A DNA stretch of 15,221 bases from DASZZV01 sp035544835 (GCA_035544835.1 DASZZV010000076.1:1-15221); one strand, 5' to 3'; shown: positions 7,900-14,701, counted from the stretch's first letter. Program-made: numbers and translations. Notes: generated by a model from the letters alone, not told the origin.

Positions 7900-8154
7900 T
7901 TACCAGAGTTTGCGGGCGCGGGCGCGGACGTTCTTCCTGACTTTCTTGAACTGTCCGGCCAGCTCGTCGACCTGATCTCCGACTGAGTCGGAGACCTTTT
8001 CCGACAGATCGTCCAATCCTCGCTGCAGATCGCGGCGGGTCTGTCTTCCTGACTTCGGAGTGGTAAGGAGCGCGACTGCGGCTCCTACCAGGGCTCCCAT
8101 GACAAAGCTGGCGATGATCACGCCTACCTCGGTCTCTTTTTCTCTCTTGAACAT
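7900..8154 (-). CDS. YtxH-like small membrane protein
   Basis: The product has 84 residues. The start at 8154 is well fixed by AGGAGG about eight bases upstream on the minus strand. After a short charged N-terminus, residues 9-31 form one membrane segment rich in Gly and Ala (MGALVGAAVALLTTPKSG). The TPKSG turn just after the helix is typical of YtxH/gas-vesicle-like small proteins. The remaining 50 residues (DLQRGLDDLSEKVSDSVGDQVDEL) look like an amphipathic helix or coiled coil, ending in a basic tail. Members are often stress-linked inner-membrane proteins of unknown mechanism. It is divergent from the cytochrome gene with 145 bp between. Confidence 0.85.
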   Translation of the reverse strand: MFKREKETEVGVIIASFVMGALVGAAVALLTTPKSGRQTRRDLQRGLDDLSEKVSDSVGDQVDELAGQFKKVRKNVRARARKLW

Positions 8155-8299
8155 GCTTTGAACCTCCTGTAGTGCCAGAGTGCAAGAGTCGCGCTACGCA
8201 GCGGATTCTACTGCACGAGCATTGTGAATAGGCCCGCGGATCGTGTAGGTTTGTCGGGGCAGGGCAACGAGTTTTCGATCTTACAGTGAGGTGCGAGGA

Positions 8300-8839
8300 A
8301 TGAAGGTCAATCTTATGTTCTCGGGAATTGTCTGCAGTATCGCTCTGGCCGTAGCGTGTGCCACGACCACGACGGCGGCTCCCGATACCGGGACCTCGAC
8401 TGCGGGGCAGGCAACAGCGACTGCGCCCATGAGCCAGACGCAGGCTCAGGGAGAATTCAAGAATCTCCAGATTCTCCCCCGCAACATCACTCGCCCTGAG
8501 CTGATCCCAATCATGCGCGGGTTCTCCCGCTCGCTCGGGGTGAAGTGTACCCACTGCCACGTCAGGCTGGAGGGACAAGCGCCCGACGCCATGGACTTCG
8601 CGGCCGATGAGAAGAACGAGAAGAAGGTGGCGCGCGTGATGTTGCGAATGACCCGCACCATCAACAGCGAGTATCTCGCCAAGGTGAATGAGCACAACTC
8701 CGAGGTTACCTGCTGGACCTGTCATCGAAATCAGGTAACTCCGCCGACCTACGCAATCGAGAAGACTCCGCTGCCACCCGGACAGGAGCCTGCCCCGCCC
8801 GGCCCGCCCCCCGCGACTCCGCCCCCTGCGCACCCATAA
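8300..8839 (+). CDS. Diheme c-type cytochrome of the photosynthetic reaction-centre cytochrome family
   Basis: The product has 179 residues from the ATG at 8300, with purine-rich GAGG at 8288-8291; a GTG at 8291 is a less likely start. Residues 1-20 form a signal sequence ending in Cys20, so it is either an atypical lipoprotein or a cleaved periplasmic protein. Residues 21-50 are a Thr/Ala-rich linker. The core begins at EFKNLQILPRNI (52-63). Two haem sites follow: CTHCH at 83-87 and CWTCH at 138-142. Met72 and Met114/Met117 lie in helices upstream of each site, as expected for axial ligands in this family. The tail 159-179 is proline-rich. Full reaction-centre subunits have four haems, so this is a half-size relative, of a kind seen in non-phototrophs. 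No photosynthesis gene is nearby. It probably carries electrons in the periplasm; its partners are unknown. Confidence 0.88.
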   Translation: MKVNLMFSGIVCSIALAVACATTTTAAPDTGTSTAGQATATAPMSQTQAQGEFKNLQILPRNITRPELIPIMRGFSRSLGVKCTHCHVRLEGQAPDAMDFAADEKNEKKVARVMLRMTRTINSEYLAKVNEHNSEVTCWTCHRNQVTPPTYAIEKTPLPPGQEPAPPGPPPATPPPAHP

Positions 8840-9270
8840 CAATCACGGAGCGAAGCCCCTCTCCCGCTCTCGTAGGGGCGCGCAGATTGCGCCGCTGGAG
8901 TTTGGCCATCCGTGGGCGGCCCGGAGGGCCAGTAAGCTGGTAGCCAGTGGTGAGCGAAGCGAACCACTGGACACGGGATCATTACGATTCTTTCCTGTAG
9001 AGCCCCGGCAGGGGCGTGAGCGATCGACAGAAGAGCGCGTCCAAACGAGGCATCCGGTGGCGGCTTTCGCCCCTGCCGGGGCTCGGTGAAACTTCAAGCA
9101 AATGATTGATTCGTGACGTTTTCCAGTGGTTCGCTTCGCTCACCACTGGCTACCAGCTCTGCGGCCCTCCGGGCCTACACACCGGGCTCCGCCCGGTGCG
9201 GGCGCGCAGAGAGAGCCGATACTCTCGTTGCGGGCGACAGTTGTGGGGTGTCGGCGCGCTCTGCGCGCCC
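8840..9270. other. Intergenic region of 431 bp filled by palindromes
   Basis: This gap separates the end of the cytochrome gene from the end of the convergent crotonase gene. No gene is supported; reading frames in it are made of repeat DNA. Almost all of it belongs to the nested inverted-repeat structure at 8872-9274. Further small palindromes occur, such as CACCGGGCTCCGCCCGGTG around 9179-9197. Confidence 0.75.
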
Positions 9271-9274
9271 CTAC
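8872..9274. repeat. Three-tier nested inverted repeat, about 400 bp
   Basis: Three pairs of inverted arms are nested. The outer pair 8872-8894 and 9252-9274 is 23 bases with two mismatches. The middle pair 8918-8970 and 9123-9175 is 53 bases with four adjacent mismatches and a perfect 36-base run. The inner pair 9000-9016 and 9068-9084 is 17 bases, perfect. The middle arm is itself partly palindromic (CCAGTGGT...ACCACTGG). The outer right arm overlaps the stop codon of the crotonase gene. The 16-base segment at 9249-9264 recurs at 4281-4296. No transposase frame is inside. Confidence 0.85.
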
Positions 9275-10017
9275 TTTCGCGGTCCGACCGTTTTATCGAG
9301 GTAGGTGCGGATGGTGTCGATCGTCTCGGTTCGAGACCAGATTGCGTTGATGGCTTCGTCTGCACTTCCGAAGCGGGCCACGGCATCCCGCCGAGCCAGG
9401 CGCTTCGTGGCGGCGAAACTGGCTGAAGGGATCGCTGCCATCTGGGTGGCGACCGAGAGCGCTCGCTCCATGAGCATTTCCGGCGCAGCGATCTCGTCGA
9501 TGAGACCGCGCTCGAGTGCGTCGGGAGCCGTGTACGTTCGTCCGGTGAGAGCGACTTCCTGGAGCCGATTGGGTGGTACGACGAAACGGAGGATCTCGAA
9601 TGCCGAGGTCGGAAAGGGTACTCCGACCAGCAGTTCGGGGACACCGATCTTTCCGTTGCCCGCTGCCATCAATCGATAATCGCAGCTCTGAACGAGCAGG
9701 CAACCGCCGGCAATGGCGTGTCCGTTACACGCCGCCACCACCGGGATATCGAGTTTGAAAAAGCGCTCCAGCCCGCGGTTGAGTGCAGGAAGGAATCGCC
9801 GCAGATAAGGCTCGCCTTCGTTGACCACACGGAATAGATCGACCCCGGCCGAGAAGATCGAGCCTCGACCGGTCAGGACGACGGCGCGCGCATTCCTGGT
9901 GTGTAGCTCGTCGACGGTTCGGTCGAGAGCCTCCATGAGCTCGAGGTCCATCGCGCTCGCTTTTCCGTGAGCGAGCGTAAGAATGATGATTCCGTCTTTT
10001 TCTTCATATTCGAACAT
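9271..10017 (-). CDS. Enoyl-CoA hydratase/isomerase family protein, closest in active site to enoyl-CoA isomerase
   Basis: The product has 248 residues, the usual crotonase length. The oxyanion-hole segments are SAGVDL (56-61) and GHAIAGGCL (99-107). Glu128 in GVPELLVGV matches the second catalytic glutamate of hydratases (Glu164 in rat enoyl-CoA hydratase). The first (Glu144) is replaced by Leu107 in AGGCLLVQSCDYR. Retaining only the Glu164 equivalent, together with an AGGCL segment, is the pattern of mitochondrial delta3,delta2-enoyl-CoA isomerase (ECI1). I infer a double-bond isomerase acting on unsaturated acyl-CoA in beta-oxidation rather than a hydratase. It is cytosolic, with no signal peptide. 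No strong ribosome site is visible before the ATG at 10017. No other beta-oxidation genes are nearby. The 3' end overlaps a repeat arm. Confidence 0.88.
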   Translation of the reverse strand: MFEYEEKDGIIILTLAHGKASAMDLELMEALDRTVDELHTRNARAVVLTGRGSIFSAGVDLFRVVNEGEPYLRRFLPALNRGLERFFKLDIPVVAACNGHAIAGGCLLVQSCDYRLMAAGNGKIGVPELLVGVPFPTSAFEILRFVVPPNRLQEVALTGRTYTAPDALERGLIDEIAAPEMLMERALSVATQMAAIPSASFAATKRLARRDAVARFGSADEAINAIWSRTETIDTIRTYLDKTVGPRK

Positions 10018-10074
10018 GCAGAGAAAATATCAGCTGAGCATGCGCGGTGTCAGCAGTCCGTCTGAGATCCGCCT

Positions 10075-10200
10075 CTTGTGTGGCACAGGCACTCTTGCCT
10101 GTGGGTTGGCCGTCGAGGCCGAGCTTCCTGTGAATCGCCACAGAAACGCCACGGCTCGACGCCGCGGCACACAGGCAAGAGTGCCTGTGCCACACAAAAG
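10075..10200. repeat. Long imperfect hairpin with 28-bp perfect arms
   Basis: Bases 10076-10103 and 10170-10197 are exact inverted copies (core GGCACAGGCACTCTTGCCTG). Each arm contains a smaller palindrome, GGCACTCTTGCC. Inner bases pair less well (GCCGTCGAGG against CGGCTCGACG). It lies upstream of the crotonase gene and beyond the terminator of the BON gene. Apart from this and the terminator, 10018-10300 holds nothing recognisable. Confidence 0.8.
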
Positions 10201-10244
10201 GCACACTTCGTCAAACTGGCAATGCCACCCAGATGCACTGGACA

Positions 10245-10276
10245 AACAAAAAGCCGCTCGAGCTTCGAGCGGCTTT
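10245..10276 (-). terminator. Rho-independent terminator of the BON protein gene
   Basis: On the minus strand, AAAGCCGCTCGA and its complement TCGAGCGGCTTT form a perfect twelve-base stem with a three-base loop (10250-10276). It runs into TTTTTGTTT. It begins about 25 bases after the stop at 10301, so it should end the BON transcript. Confidence 0.85.
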
Positions 10277-10300
10277 GATGATGAACAACTTTGACCTCAA

Positions 10301-10858
10301 TCAGAACCTGGCGAATTGCGCCTCGACTTTCTGAGTACCTCGGACGTGGCGAAGGATGGCTCGGGCGGCGTCTTCCTGGAGATCGCTCTGGACGGTTGCA
10401 TTGACTCGAAGAACGCCTTCCTCACTCTGCACATGAAACCTGCAGCCCTGCAGCGCCCTGCTCAGCATCAGCTCACGTTCGGCCTGCTGCTTGATGAGGA
10501 TATCGTCAGGCCTCTGCTGCGTCTGCACCAGGTTCGCGACCCGGTTCGCGCCGATCTGCTTGGCGATGGTCGTAATGCGACCGACTTCTTCGGGCGCAAA
10601 CACCGTCCCTCTGATCACAACGATGTCATCGACAACAGCGATGGTGAGCCCACTGGTCTGGACTCCTTTCTCGGCGAGTCCCCTGGTGATTTCGTCCACC
10701 GTCGGAGGTGCTGCGCCGACCATGTCGGCCCTCGCATGAGTCGTCGAGGTCGTCTGTCCGGCGTGGCGGGGGATCAACAGAACCGCTGCGACGGCCAGAG
10801 GTACGAGAAATGCGGCGGTGATCGCGACCTGTCGTTTCATTTTCTTTGACGTGGCCAT
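10301..10858 (-). CDS. Membrane-anchored protein with two BON-like domains
   Basis: The product has 185 residues. The ATG at 10858 has AAGGA about six bases upstream. A basic N-terminus and a hydrophobic segment at 11-30 (VAITAAFLVPLAVAAVLLIP) form a membrane anchor or uncleaved signal. Residues about 53-112 fit a BON domain, with the motif IVVIRGTVFAPEEVGRI. Residues about 121-183 fit a second, with GVLRVNATVQSDLQEDAARAI. BON domains bind membranes or envelope components and occur in osmotic-stress proteins such as OsmY. The specific role here is unknown. It has its own promoter-like region and terminator, so it is a single-gene unit. Confidence 0.8.
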   Translation of the reverse strand: MATSKKMKRQVAITAAFLVPLAVAAVLLIPRHAGQTTSTTHARADMVGAAPPTVDEITRGLAEKGVQTSGLTIAVVDDIVVIRGTVFAPEEVGRITTIAKQIGANRVANLVQTQQRPDDILIKQQAERELMLSRALQGCRFHVQSEEGVLRVNATVQSDLQEDAARAILRHVRGTQKVEAQFARF

Positions 10859-10883
10859 TTTCGTGTCCTTCTTATTTGTATTT

Positions 10884-10913
10884 TATATAAGCCAGATTCG
10901 TACCAGGTTTCCA
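10884..10913 (-). promoter_or_regulatory. Possible promoter of the BON protein gene
   Basis: On the minus strand, TGGAAA (10913-10908) and TATATA (10889-10884) are separated by 18 bases, in an AT-rich patch 26 bases before the start codon. Each hexamer is only a partial match to the sigma-70 consensus. Confidence 0.4.
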
Positions 10914-11021
10914 CTCGGATTTTCACGGGCAGAAATCGGGGCATCCTAATTTACGAATCGGCCGTAGACTGGTTCGATGATTGCTCAAGATAATACTATG
11001 AAACCCAGAAGGAAGGAGCCC

Positions 11022-11249
11022 ATGACGTTTACGATCGAAAAGAGGGAGATCAACGCTCCGGAAACTTCGGTTGCGGAATCCAAAGCGTTGGTGGTCGATG
11101 CTCCGGATTGCGAGCATGCGCTGTACAATTTTGTCTCGGACTCTGATTGCGAACTGTTGAGCTACGTGAGTCCCGCCGCCTGTACCGAGTCCATCGCGAC
11201 TGTCAGGCAGGGAGACACCGTGTTCATGTTACGAATCTATCCGAATTGA
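11022..11249 (+). CDS. Small unrecognised protein with three cysteines
   Basis: The product has 75 residues. I do not recognise it. The ATG at 11022 is preceded by the purine-rich AGAAGGAAGGAG; an in-frame ATG at 10998 lacks such a site. A GATAAT at 10989-10994 could be a -10 element. The first 25 residues are charged and polar (MTFTIEKREINAPETSVAES), with no signal peptide or membrane segment. Cys30, Cys43 and Cys54 are spaced 13 and 11 residues apart in the middle part (DAPDCEHALYNFVSDSDC). The C-terminus (TVFMLRIYPN) looks like a closing beta strand. The gene is followed at once by a strong hairpin, which supports a real transcript. It is convergent with a subtilase gene. A peptide precursor or small metal- or thiol-binding protein are both possible, but there is no direct evidence for either. 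Confidence 0.6.
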   Translation: MTFTIEKREINAPETSVAESKALVVDAPDCEHALYNFVSDSDCELLSYVSPAACTESIATVRQGDTVFMLRIYPN

Positions 11250-11258
11250 GAATTGAAG

Positions 11259-11282
11259 GGCCGGAAGAGAGATCTTCCGGCC
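11259..11282. terminator. Hairpin between convergent genes, likely bidirectional terminator
   Basis: GGCCGGAAGA and TCTTCCGGCC form a perfect ten-base stem with a four-base loop. It begins nine bases after the stop of the small protein and lies six bases past the end of the subtilase gene on the other strand. The following GTCTTCTC on the plus strand is only moderately T-rich. Confidence 0.6.
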
Positions 11283-11288
11283 GTCTTC

Positions 11289-12866
11289 TCAATGACGTAC
11301 CCCATGCGAGCGGGGCACAGGTTGAGGCGCGGGTGGCTGGCTGAATCTCCCGGGAACGAGAAGGTTTCCCGCAGCGTACGCGTCGATGAGACCGAATCCG
11401 AAGCTCAAATCAAATCCTGTGTCTCCCAGATCATGGGCTCCGCCGCTCAGGGCGGCGCGGACGCTGTCGGCCGGGACGGTCGGTTTGAGTGACCAGACCA
11501 GAGCCGCAACTCCGGTCACGTGCGGCGTGGACATCGACGTTCCACTCAGTTTTCCGTATCCCTCGGCGCTCGTGCTCACGGTCATCCGCAAGCTGGAGTT
11601 GTTGATCAGAGCGAGTCCATCGTCCATTGAAATCCCGACGGTGAGCGGCCAGCGGTCGACACCGCCGAGCGTTCCATTAAAAGGTCCTGGAACGTTGTTG
11701 TAGATCACGACGGCTTTCGCGCCGGCCCTCATCGCGTTCTGAGCCTTTTCGCCGAAAGTCAGCTCACCTCGCCTGATCAATGCGATCTTACCGATGACCG
11801 ATCCTGTGAAGTCAGCCGGGTATCCAAGGCCGCTGCTCACAAAAGGTCCTTCGAAATCGCTGACCGGTGAGTACGTCAAAGGTGAGGCCGGGACGCCGAC
11901 GCCGTCCGAACGACGAATGGCTCCTGCTGTGGGGATCGTCGATGGAAGGGACGAATACACATCGATGCCCGGCGCCACGACGAGCAGTTGCGGGCCGCGA
12001 TTCGAGAAGGAGGCTAGATGTGAGTCTTCACCGACCGCGCCGACAGCGATGACACCGGGATACGCCGCCGGGTAAGAAATCCCATCGGTGCCGTCGTTGC
12101 CAGCCGCTGCGATCGGCAGAATACCTGCTTCCCGAACTCGTCGAAAAGCCTCCTCGAGCAGGGGAGGCGAGCTTGTACCAAACCCGAGGGACATATTGAG
12201 GACGTTCAACTTGTTGGCGACGGCCCAGTCCAGGGCGGCGATCAACTGTCCAGCCGAGCCGGAGCCCGCTGAGTTCAGTACCTTCAAGGCGTAGAGATCG
12301 ACGCCGGGTGCGACGCCGACCACGCCGATCTCGTTGTTGTTTGCGGCGACCGTCCCGGCTACGTGCGTTCCGTGGCCGTTGTCATCCATCGGATCGTCGT
12401 CGTGATTATAGAAGTCGTAGCCACCGCGAAAGCGCCCGACGAGATCGGGATGCAGGTAATCAATTCCTGTGTCGATGATGCCGACTCGGATCTTCGCGCC
12501 CGTTGCGTAAGGCCAGACCAGATCGGCGTGAACCTGCTTGATACCGTAGGGGATGCTCTGCCCGGCCGCCGCGGGGAGCGGAAGTGAAATGTCGCTATCG
12601 ACTTCCAGAATGTGACATTCGGCGTCGGGCGTAACGTAGCGAACCGACGATGAGCGGCGAAGTCTTGCGACCTCGTCATCGGTGAGATCGGCCGCGAAGC
12701 CGTCTACGATATCGAATTCGGCGGTAACGCGATCGGATGCATCGATCAGACTACGGAGCTGTCGTAGCGGAGCCTTCGTGGCGACGAGATAGGGATGTCG
12801 GATGGAGGCATCGCCGAAGGCGAGCGCGGGAATCGCGAGAAACAGCAGGGCGAGGCGTTTGATCAT
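11289..12866 (-). CDS. Secreted subtilisin-like serine protease (S8) with I9 prodomain and PA insert
   Basis: The product has 525 residues from the ATG at 12866, chosen because it starts a clear signal peptide (MIKRLALLFLAIPALAFGDA). A start 14 codons earlier (12908) would put polar residues before it. Residues about 25-80 resemble an I9 inhibitor prodomain. The catalytic triad is Asp132 (GIIDTGID), His165 (NGHGTHVAG) and Ser444 (SGTSMSTPHVTG), with oxyanion Asn257 (AAAGNDG). A protease-associated (PA) domain is inserted at about 335-400 (GKIALIRRGELTFGEKAQ). All key residues are present, so an active secreted endopeptidase is expected. The C-terminus ends in a Pro-rich stretch and RSHGVRH. 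It is paralogous to the next gene upstream, but a terminator and a promoter-like sequence lie between them, so they are probably transcribed separately. Confidence 0.93.
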   Translation of the reverse strand: MIKRLALLFLAIPALAFGDASIRHPYLVATKAPLRQLRSLIDASDRVTAEFDIVDGFAADLTDDEVARLRRSSSVRYVTPDAECHILEVDSDISLPLPAAAGQSIPYGIKQVHADLVWPYATGAKIRVGIIDTGIDYLHPDLVGRFRGGYDFYNHDDDPMDDNGHGTHVAGTVAANNNEIGVVGVAPGVDLYALKVLNSAGSGSAGQLIAALDWAVANKLNVLNMSLGFGTSSPPLLEEAFRRVREAGILPIAAAGNDGTDGISYPAAYPGVIAVGAVGEDSHLASFSNRGPQLLVVAPGIDVYSSLPSTIPTAGAIRRSDGVGVPASPLTYSPVSDFEGPFVSSGLGYPADFTGSVIGKIALIRRGELTFGEKAQNAMRAGAKAVVIYNNVPGPFNGTLGGVDRWPLTVGISMDDGLALINNSSLRMTVSTSAEGYGKLSGTSMSTPHVTGVAALVWSLKPTVPADSVRAALSGGAHDLGDTGFDLSFGFGLIDAYAAGNLLVPGRFSQPPAPQPVPRSHGVRH

Positions 12867-12903
12867 GGATTCACCGGTCGAGTCAGATTTTGGAAGCTGG
12901 GTA

Positions 12904-12932
12904 ATCATAGCGGCGATTCCCCATTACTGCAA
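12904..12932 (-). promoter_or_regulatory. Likely promoter of the downstream subtilase gene
   Basis: On the minus strand, TTGCAG (12932-12927) and TATGAT (12909-12904) are exactly 17 bases apart, about 38 bases before the start at 12866. The -10 matches five of six consensus bases; the -35 matches only the TTG. It directly follows the terminator of the neighbouring subtilase gene. Confidence 0.5.
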
Positions 12933-12933
12933 A

Positions 12934-12958
12934 TAAAAAAAGGCGCCCGAAGGCGCCT
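12934..12958 (-). terminator. Rho-independent terminator of the upstream subtilase gene
   Basis: On the minus strand, AGGCGCC and GGCGCCT form a perfect seven-base stem with a four-base TTCG loop, followed by seven T residues. It begins about 20 bases past the stop at 12979. The UUCG-type loop and T-run make this a textbook terminator. Confidence 0.9.
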
Positions 12959-12978
12959 GAGGGTCGGCTGGAGCATGG

Positions 12979-14619
12979 TTACCGGCGTGCGCCGTGGCTA
13001 TGTGGAGGGATGGGAAACTTCTGTGGCGCCAGCTTCCGCGCGGCTGCATACGCATCGACCACGCCGAATCCGAACTGAGGATCCCAGCCGGTCTGTCCCA
13101 GATCGCGAGCCGTCGTCAGCAGAGCGTCGCGAACATCAGCCGCCGTCGCCGAAGGATTGACCGACCAGACCAGGGCGGCGACACCGACCGCATGCGGGCA
13201 GGCCATGGAGGTGCCGTCGTAGGTGTCGTAATCGTCGAAGCCGAGTTTGACACTCGTTCCTGCCGGCAGAGTGCGGAGTGCCTCGCCGTCTTCCTGCGAG
13301 ATCGCCGCCGCGAGGGGAAAGGCGAAGGTGTCCTTGCACGGCTCGCCGCAGAGCGTTCCGTTGAACGACCCCGGCTCTTTGTTGTAGATAATGGCCGCAG
13401 TTGCGCCGGCTGCAACGGCGTTCTTTACTTTGTCGCCGAACGGGATGTCGCCTCGTTTGATGAGAGCTATCTTTCCGTTCACGGCAGCGGGAAAATCACC
13501 GGGCTTTCCGAGATCGCAGGAGACGAAGCTTCCCTCGACGAGCGTTCTGCTGGCATGGTCCATCAGCGAGCCCGCGTAGGTGGTGCCAGTCGTGTTGATG
13601 AGCAGGCCGCCGAGTCCACGCGGAACGGTCGAGATGACTCTTACTCCCGGAGCCGTGAGCATGATGTCCGGGCCAAAGGTGGAGAAACTGGCGAGCTCGT
13701 ACTTGCTGTCGATCGCCGAAACGGCCACGACGGTTTTATACCCGGCCGGGTAACTCACGTTGCTGTTGCCGTCATTTCCCGCGGCGGCAAAAATCAGGAG
13801 ACCGCCTTCCGACGCCGACTGAAACGCTGTCTCCTCGAGAGCCGAGTACTCAGGGCCGCCGAGGGAGAGATTGACGACGTTGAGCTTGTTGGCGTTGGCG
13901 TAGTCGAGCGCCTTGATTAGATCGCTGGCGTGAATGATGGATCCTGCGTCGTTAAAGACCCTGATGGCATAGATGCTCGCCTCGGGCGCAACGCCGACGA
14001 CGCCAAAGTCGTTGTCGACGCCTCCGATCGTTCCGGAAACATGACTGCCATGCCCTTTCTTGTCGGTGGGAAAGTCTCGGAAATTGGCGAGATCGATCCC
14101 ACCGGCGTAGTTCGGCATCAGGTCGGGATGACCTGTATCAATGCCGGTGTCGATGACGCCGACCTTGATGCCACGGCCTCGCGCCACGGACCAGACCTTT
14201 TGCGCGTTCACCAGGGAGATGCCATACGGCGTGGTCTGCCCCTGGAAGTTGCGGGTCTCATTGAGGGTCGGCCGGGTTGCTCCCTCGCCGTAAAACAGGT
14301 TGAAGTCTTCAAAGCTGCGCTGACAGGGAGCGATGCCGTCGAGATAGCGCTCCGGGTCGAGCTCGACGAAGCGAACCTCCTGGTTCTTCCTGAGGTTGGC
14401 GACCTCGTCGTCGGACAGCTCAGCAGCAAAGCCGGCCACCGATTTGAACTCGCTGATGCCGGCGTCGGTTCCAACCTCAGGGCGTAGCTCCTGCACCATC
14501 CGACGGGCGCTCACGGAATCACGCGTGGCGACGAGATAATGCCGCGTCGGAGCGTCGGCGGCAAACAGTGATAAGCCGGAAAGCGAGCTGATGATGAGGC
14601 AGGCGACAATTCGTTTCAT
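12979..14619 (-). CDS. Secreted subtilisin-like serine protease (S8), paralogue, with I9 prodomain and PA insert
   Basis: The product has 546 residues. A signal peptide (1-21, SGLSLFAA) precedes an I9-like prodomain at about 27-90 (HYLVATRDSVSAR to VRFVELDPE). The triad is Asp157 (GVIDTGID), His190 (KGHGSHVSG) and Ser471 (DGTSMACPHAVG), with oxyanion Asn282. The PA domain is at about 365-423. It differs from its neighbour by a longer prodomain-to-catalytic linker (about 95-130) and extra cysteines at 99, 368, 424 and 428, which could form disulphides. The C-terminus again ends Pro-rich plus HSHGARR. A GAGGG lies ten bases before the ATG at 14619. The two genes look like an old tandem duplication, since they are clearly diverged over their whole length. 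Confidence 0.93.
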   Translation of the reverse strand: MKRIVACLIISSLSGLSLFAADAPTRHYLVATRDSVSARRMVQELRPEVGTDAGISEFKSVAGFAAELSDDEVANLRKNQEVRFVELDPERYLDGIAPCQRSFEDFNLFYGEGATRPTLNETRNFQGQTTPYGISLVNAQKVWSVARGRGIKVGVIDTGIDTGHPDLMPNYAGGIDLANFRDFPTDKKGHGSHVSGTIGGVDNDFGVVGVAPEASIYAIRVFNDAGSIIHASDLIKALDYANANKLNVVNLSLGGPEYSALEETAFQSASEGGLLIFAAAGNDGNSNVSYPAGYKTVVAVSAIDSKYELASFSTFGPDIMLTAPGVRVISTVPRGLGGLLINTTGTTYAGSLMDHASRTLVEGSFVSCDLGKPGDFPAAVNGKIALIKRGDIPFGDKVKNAVAAGATAAIIYNKEPGSFNGTLCGEPCKDTFAFPLAAAISQEDGEALRTLPAGTSVKLGFDDYDTYDGTSMACPHAVGVAALVWSVNPSATAADVRDALLTTARDLGQTGWDPQFGFGVVDAYAAARKLAPQKFPIPPHSHGARR

Positions 14620-14634
14620 GGATGAAAGCCCTCG

Positions 14635-14662
14635 TTTAGACCGTTTGACATTTAAATGTCAT
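14635..14662 (-). promoter_or_regulatory. Probable promoter of the upstream subtilase gene
   Basis: On the minus strand, ATGACA (14662-14657, five of six matches to the -35 consensus) and TCTAAA (14640-14635, four of six) are 16 bases apart, just upstream of the start at 14619. The leader would be short. The spacer contains most of the 14646-14661 palindrome. Confidence 0.5.
14646..14661. promoter_or_regulatory. Perfect 16-bp palindrome, possible operator
   Basis: TGACATTTAAATGTCA is its own reverse complement. It lies in the 82-bp gap between the divergent subtilase and CoA-binding protein genes. It overlaps the -35 and spacer of the minus-strand promoter and contains a TTGACA on the plus strand (14645-14650). 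An uninterrupted palindrome of this size at a divergent promoter suggests a binding site for a dimeric regulator, but the regulator is not in the window. Confidence 0.55.
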
Positions 14663-14701
14663 AAGCTTCCTTCCTATTCCGAAAAGGCATGGGGGAATTT
14701 A

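Noticed and set aside
7847..8842. 331-codon minus-strand frame across the YtxH and cytochrome genes
   Set aside because: It overlaps two well-supported genes in other frames and reads through their promoter gap; Arg/Ser-rich composition indicates a shadow frame.
8872..9274. Insertion sequence or complete transposon
   Set aside because: The inverted arms lie in a gap of about 400 bp with no transposase frame, and no target-site duplication is obvious.
9106..9426. Short plus-strand frames in and beside the nested palindrome
   Set aside because: They are made of repeat arms and antisense crotonase sequence, without ribosome sites.
12994..13920. 308-codon antisense frame within the upstream subtilase gene
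   Set aside because: The opposite strand encodes a full subtilase with all catalytic motifs; the antisense product resembles no family I know.
11022..14619. RiPP biosynthetic cluster (small peptide plus subtilases)
   Set aside because: No modification enzyme or transporter is present, and the subtilases have secretion signals, I9 prodomains and PA inserts typical of ordinary extracellular proteases.
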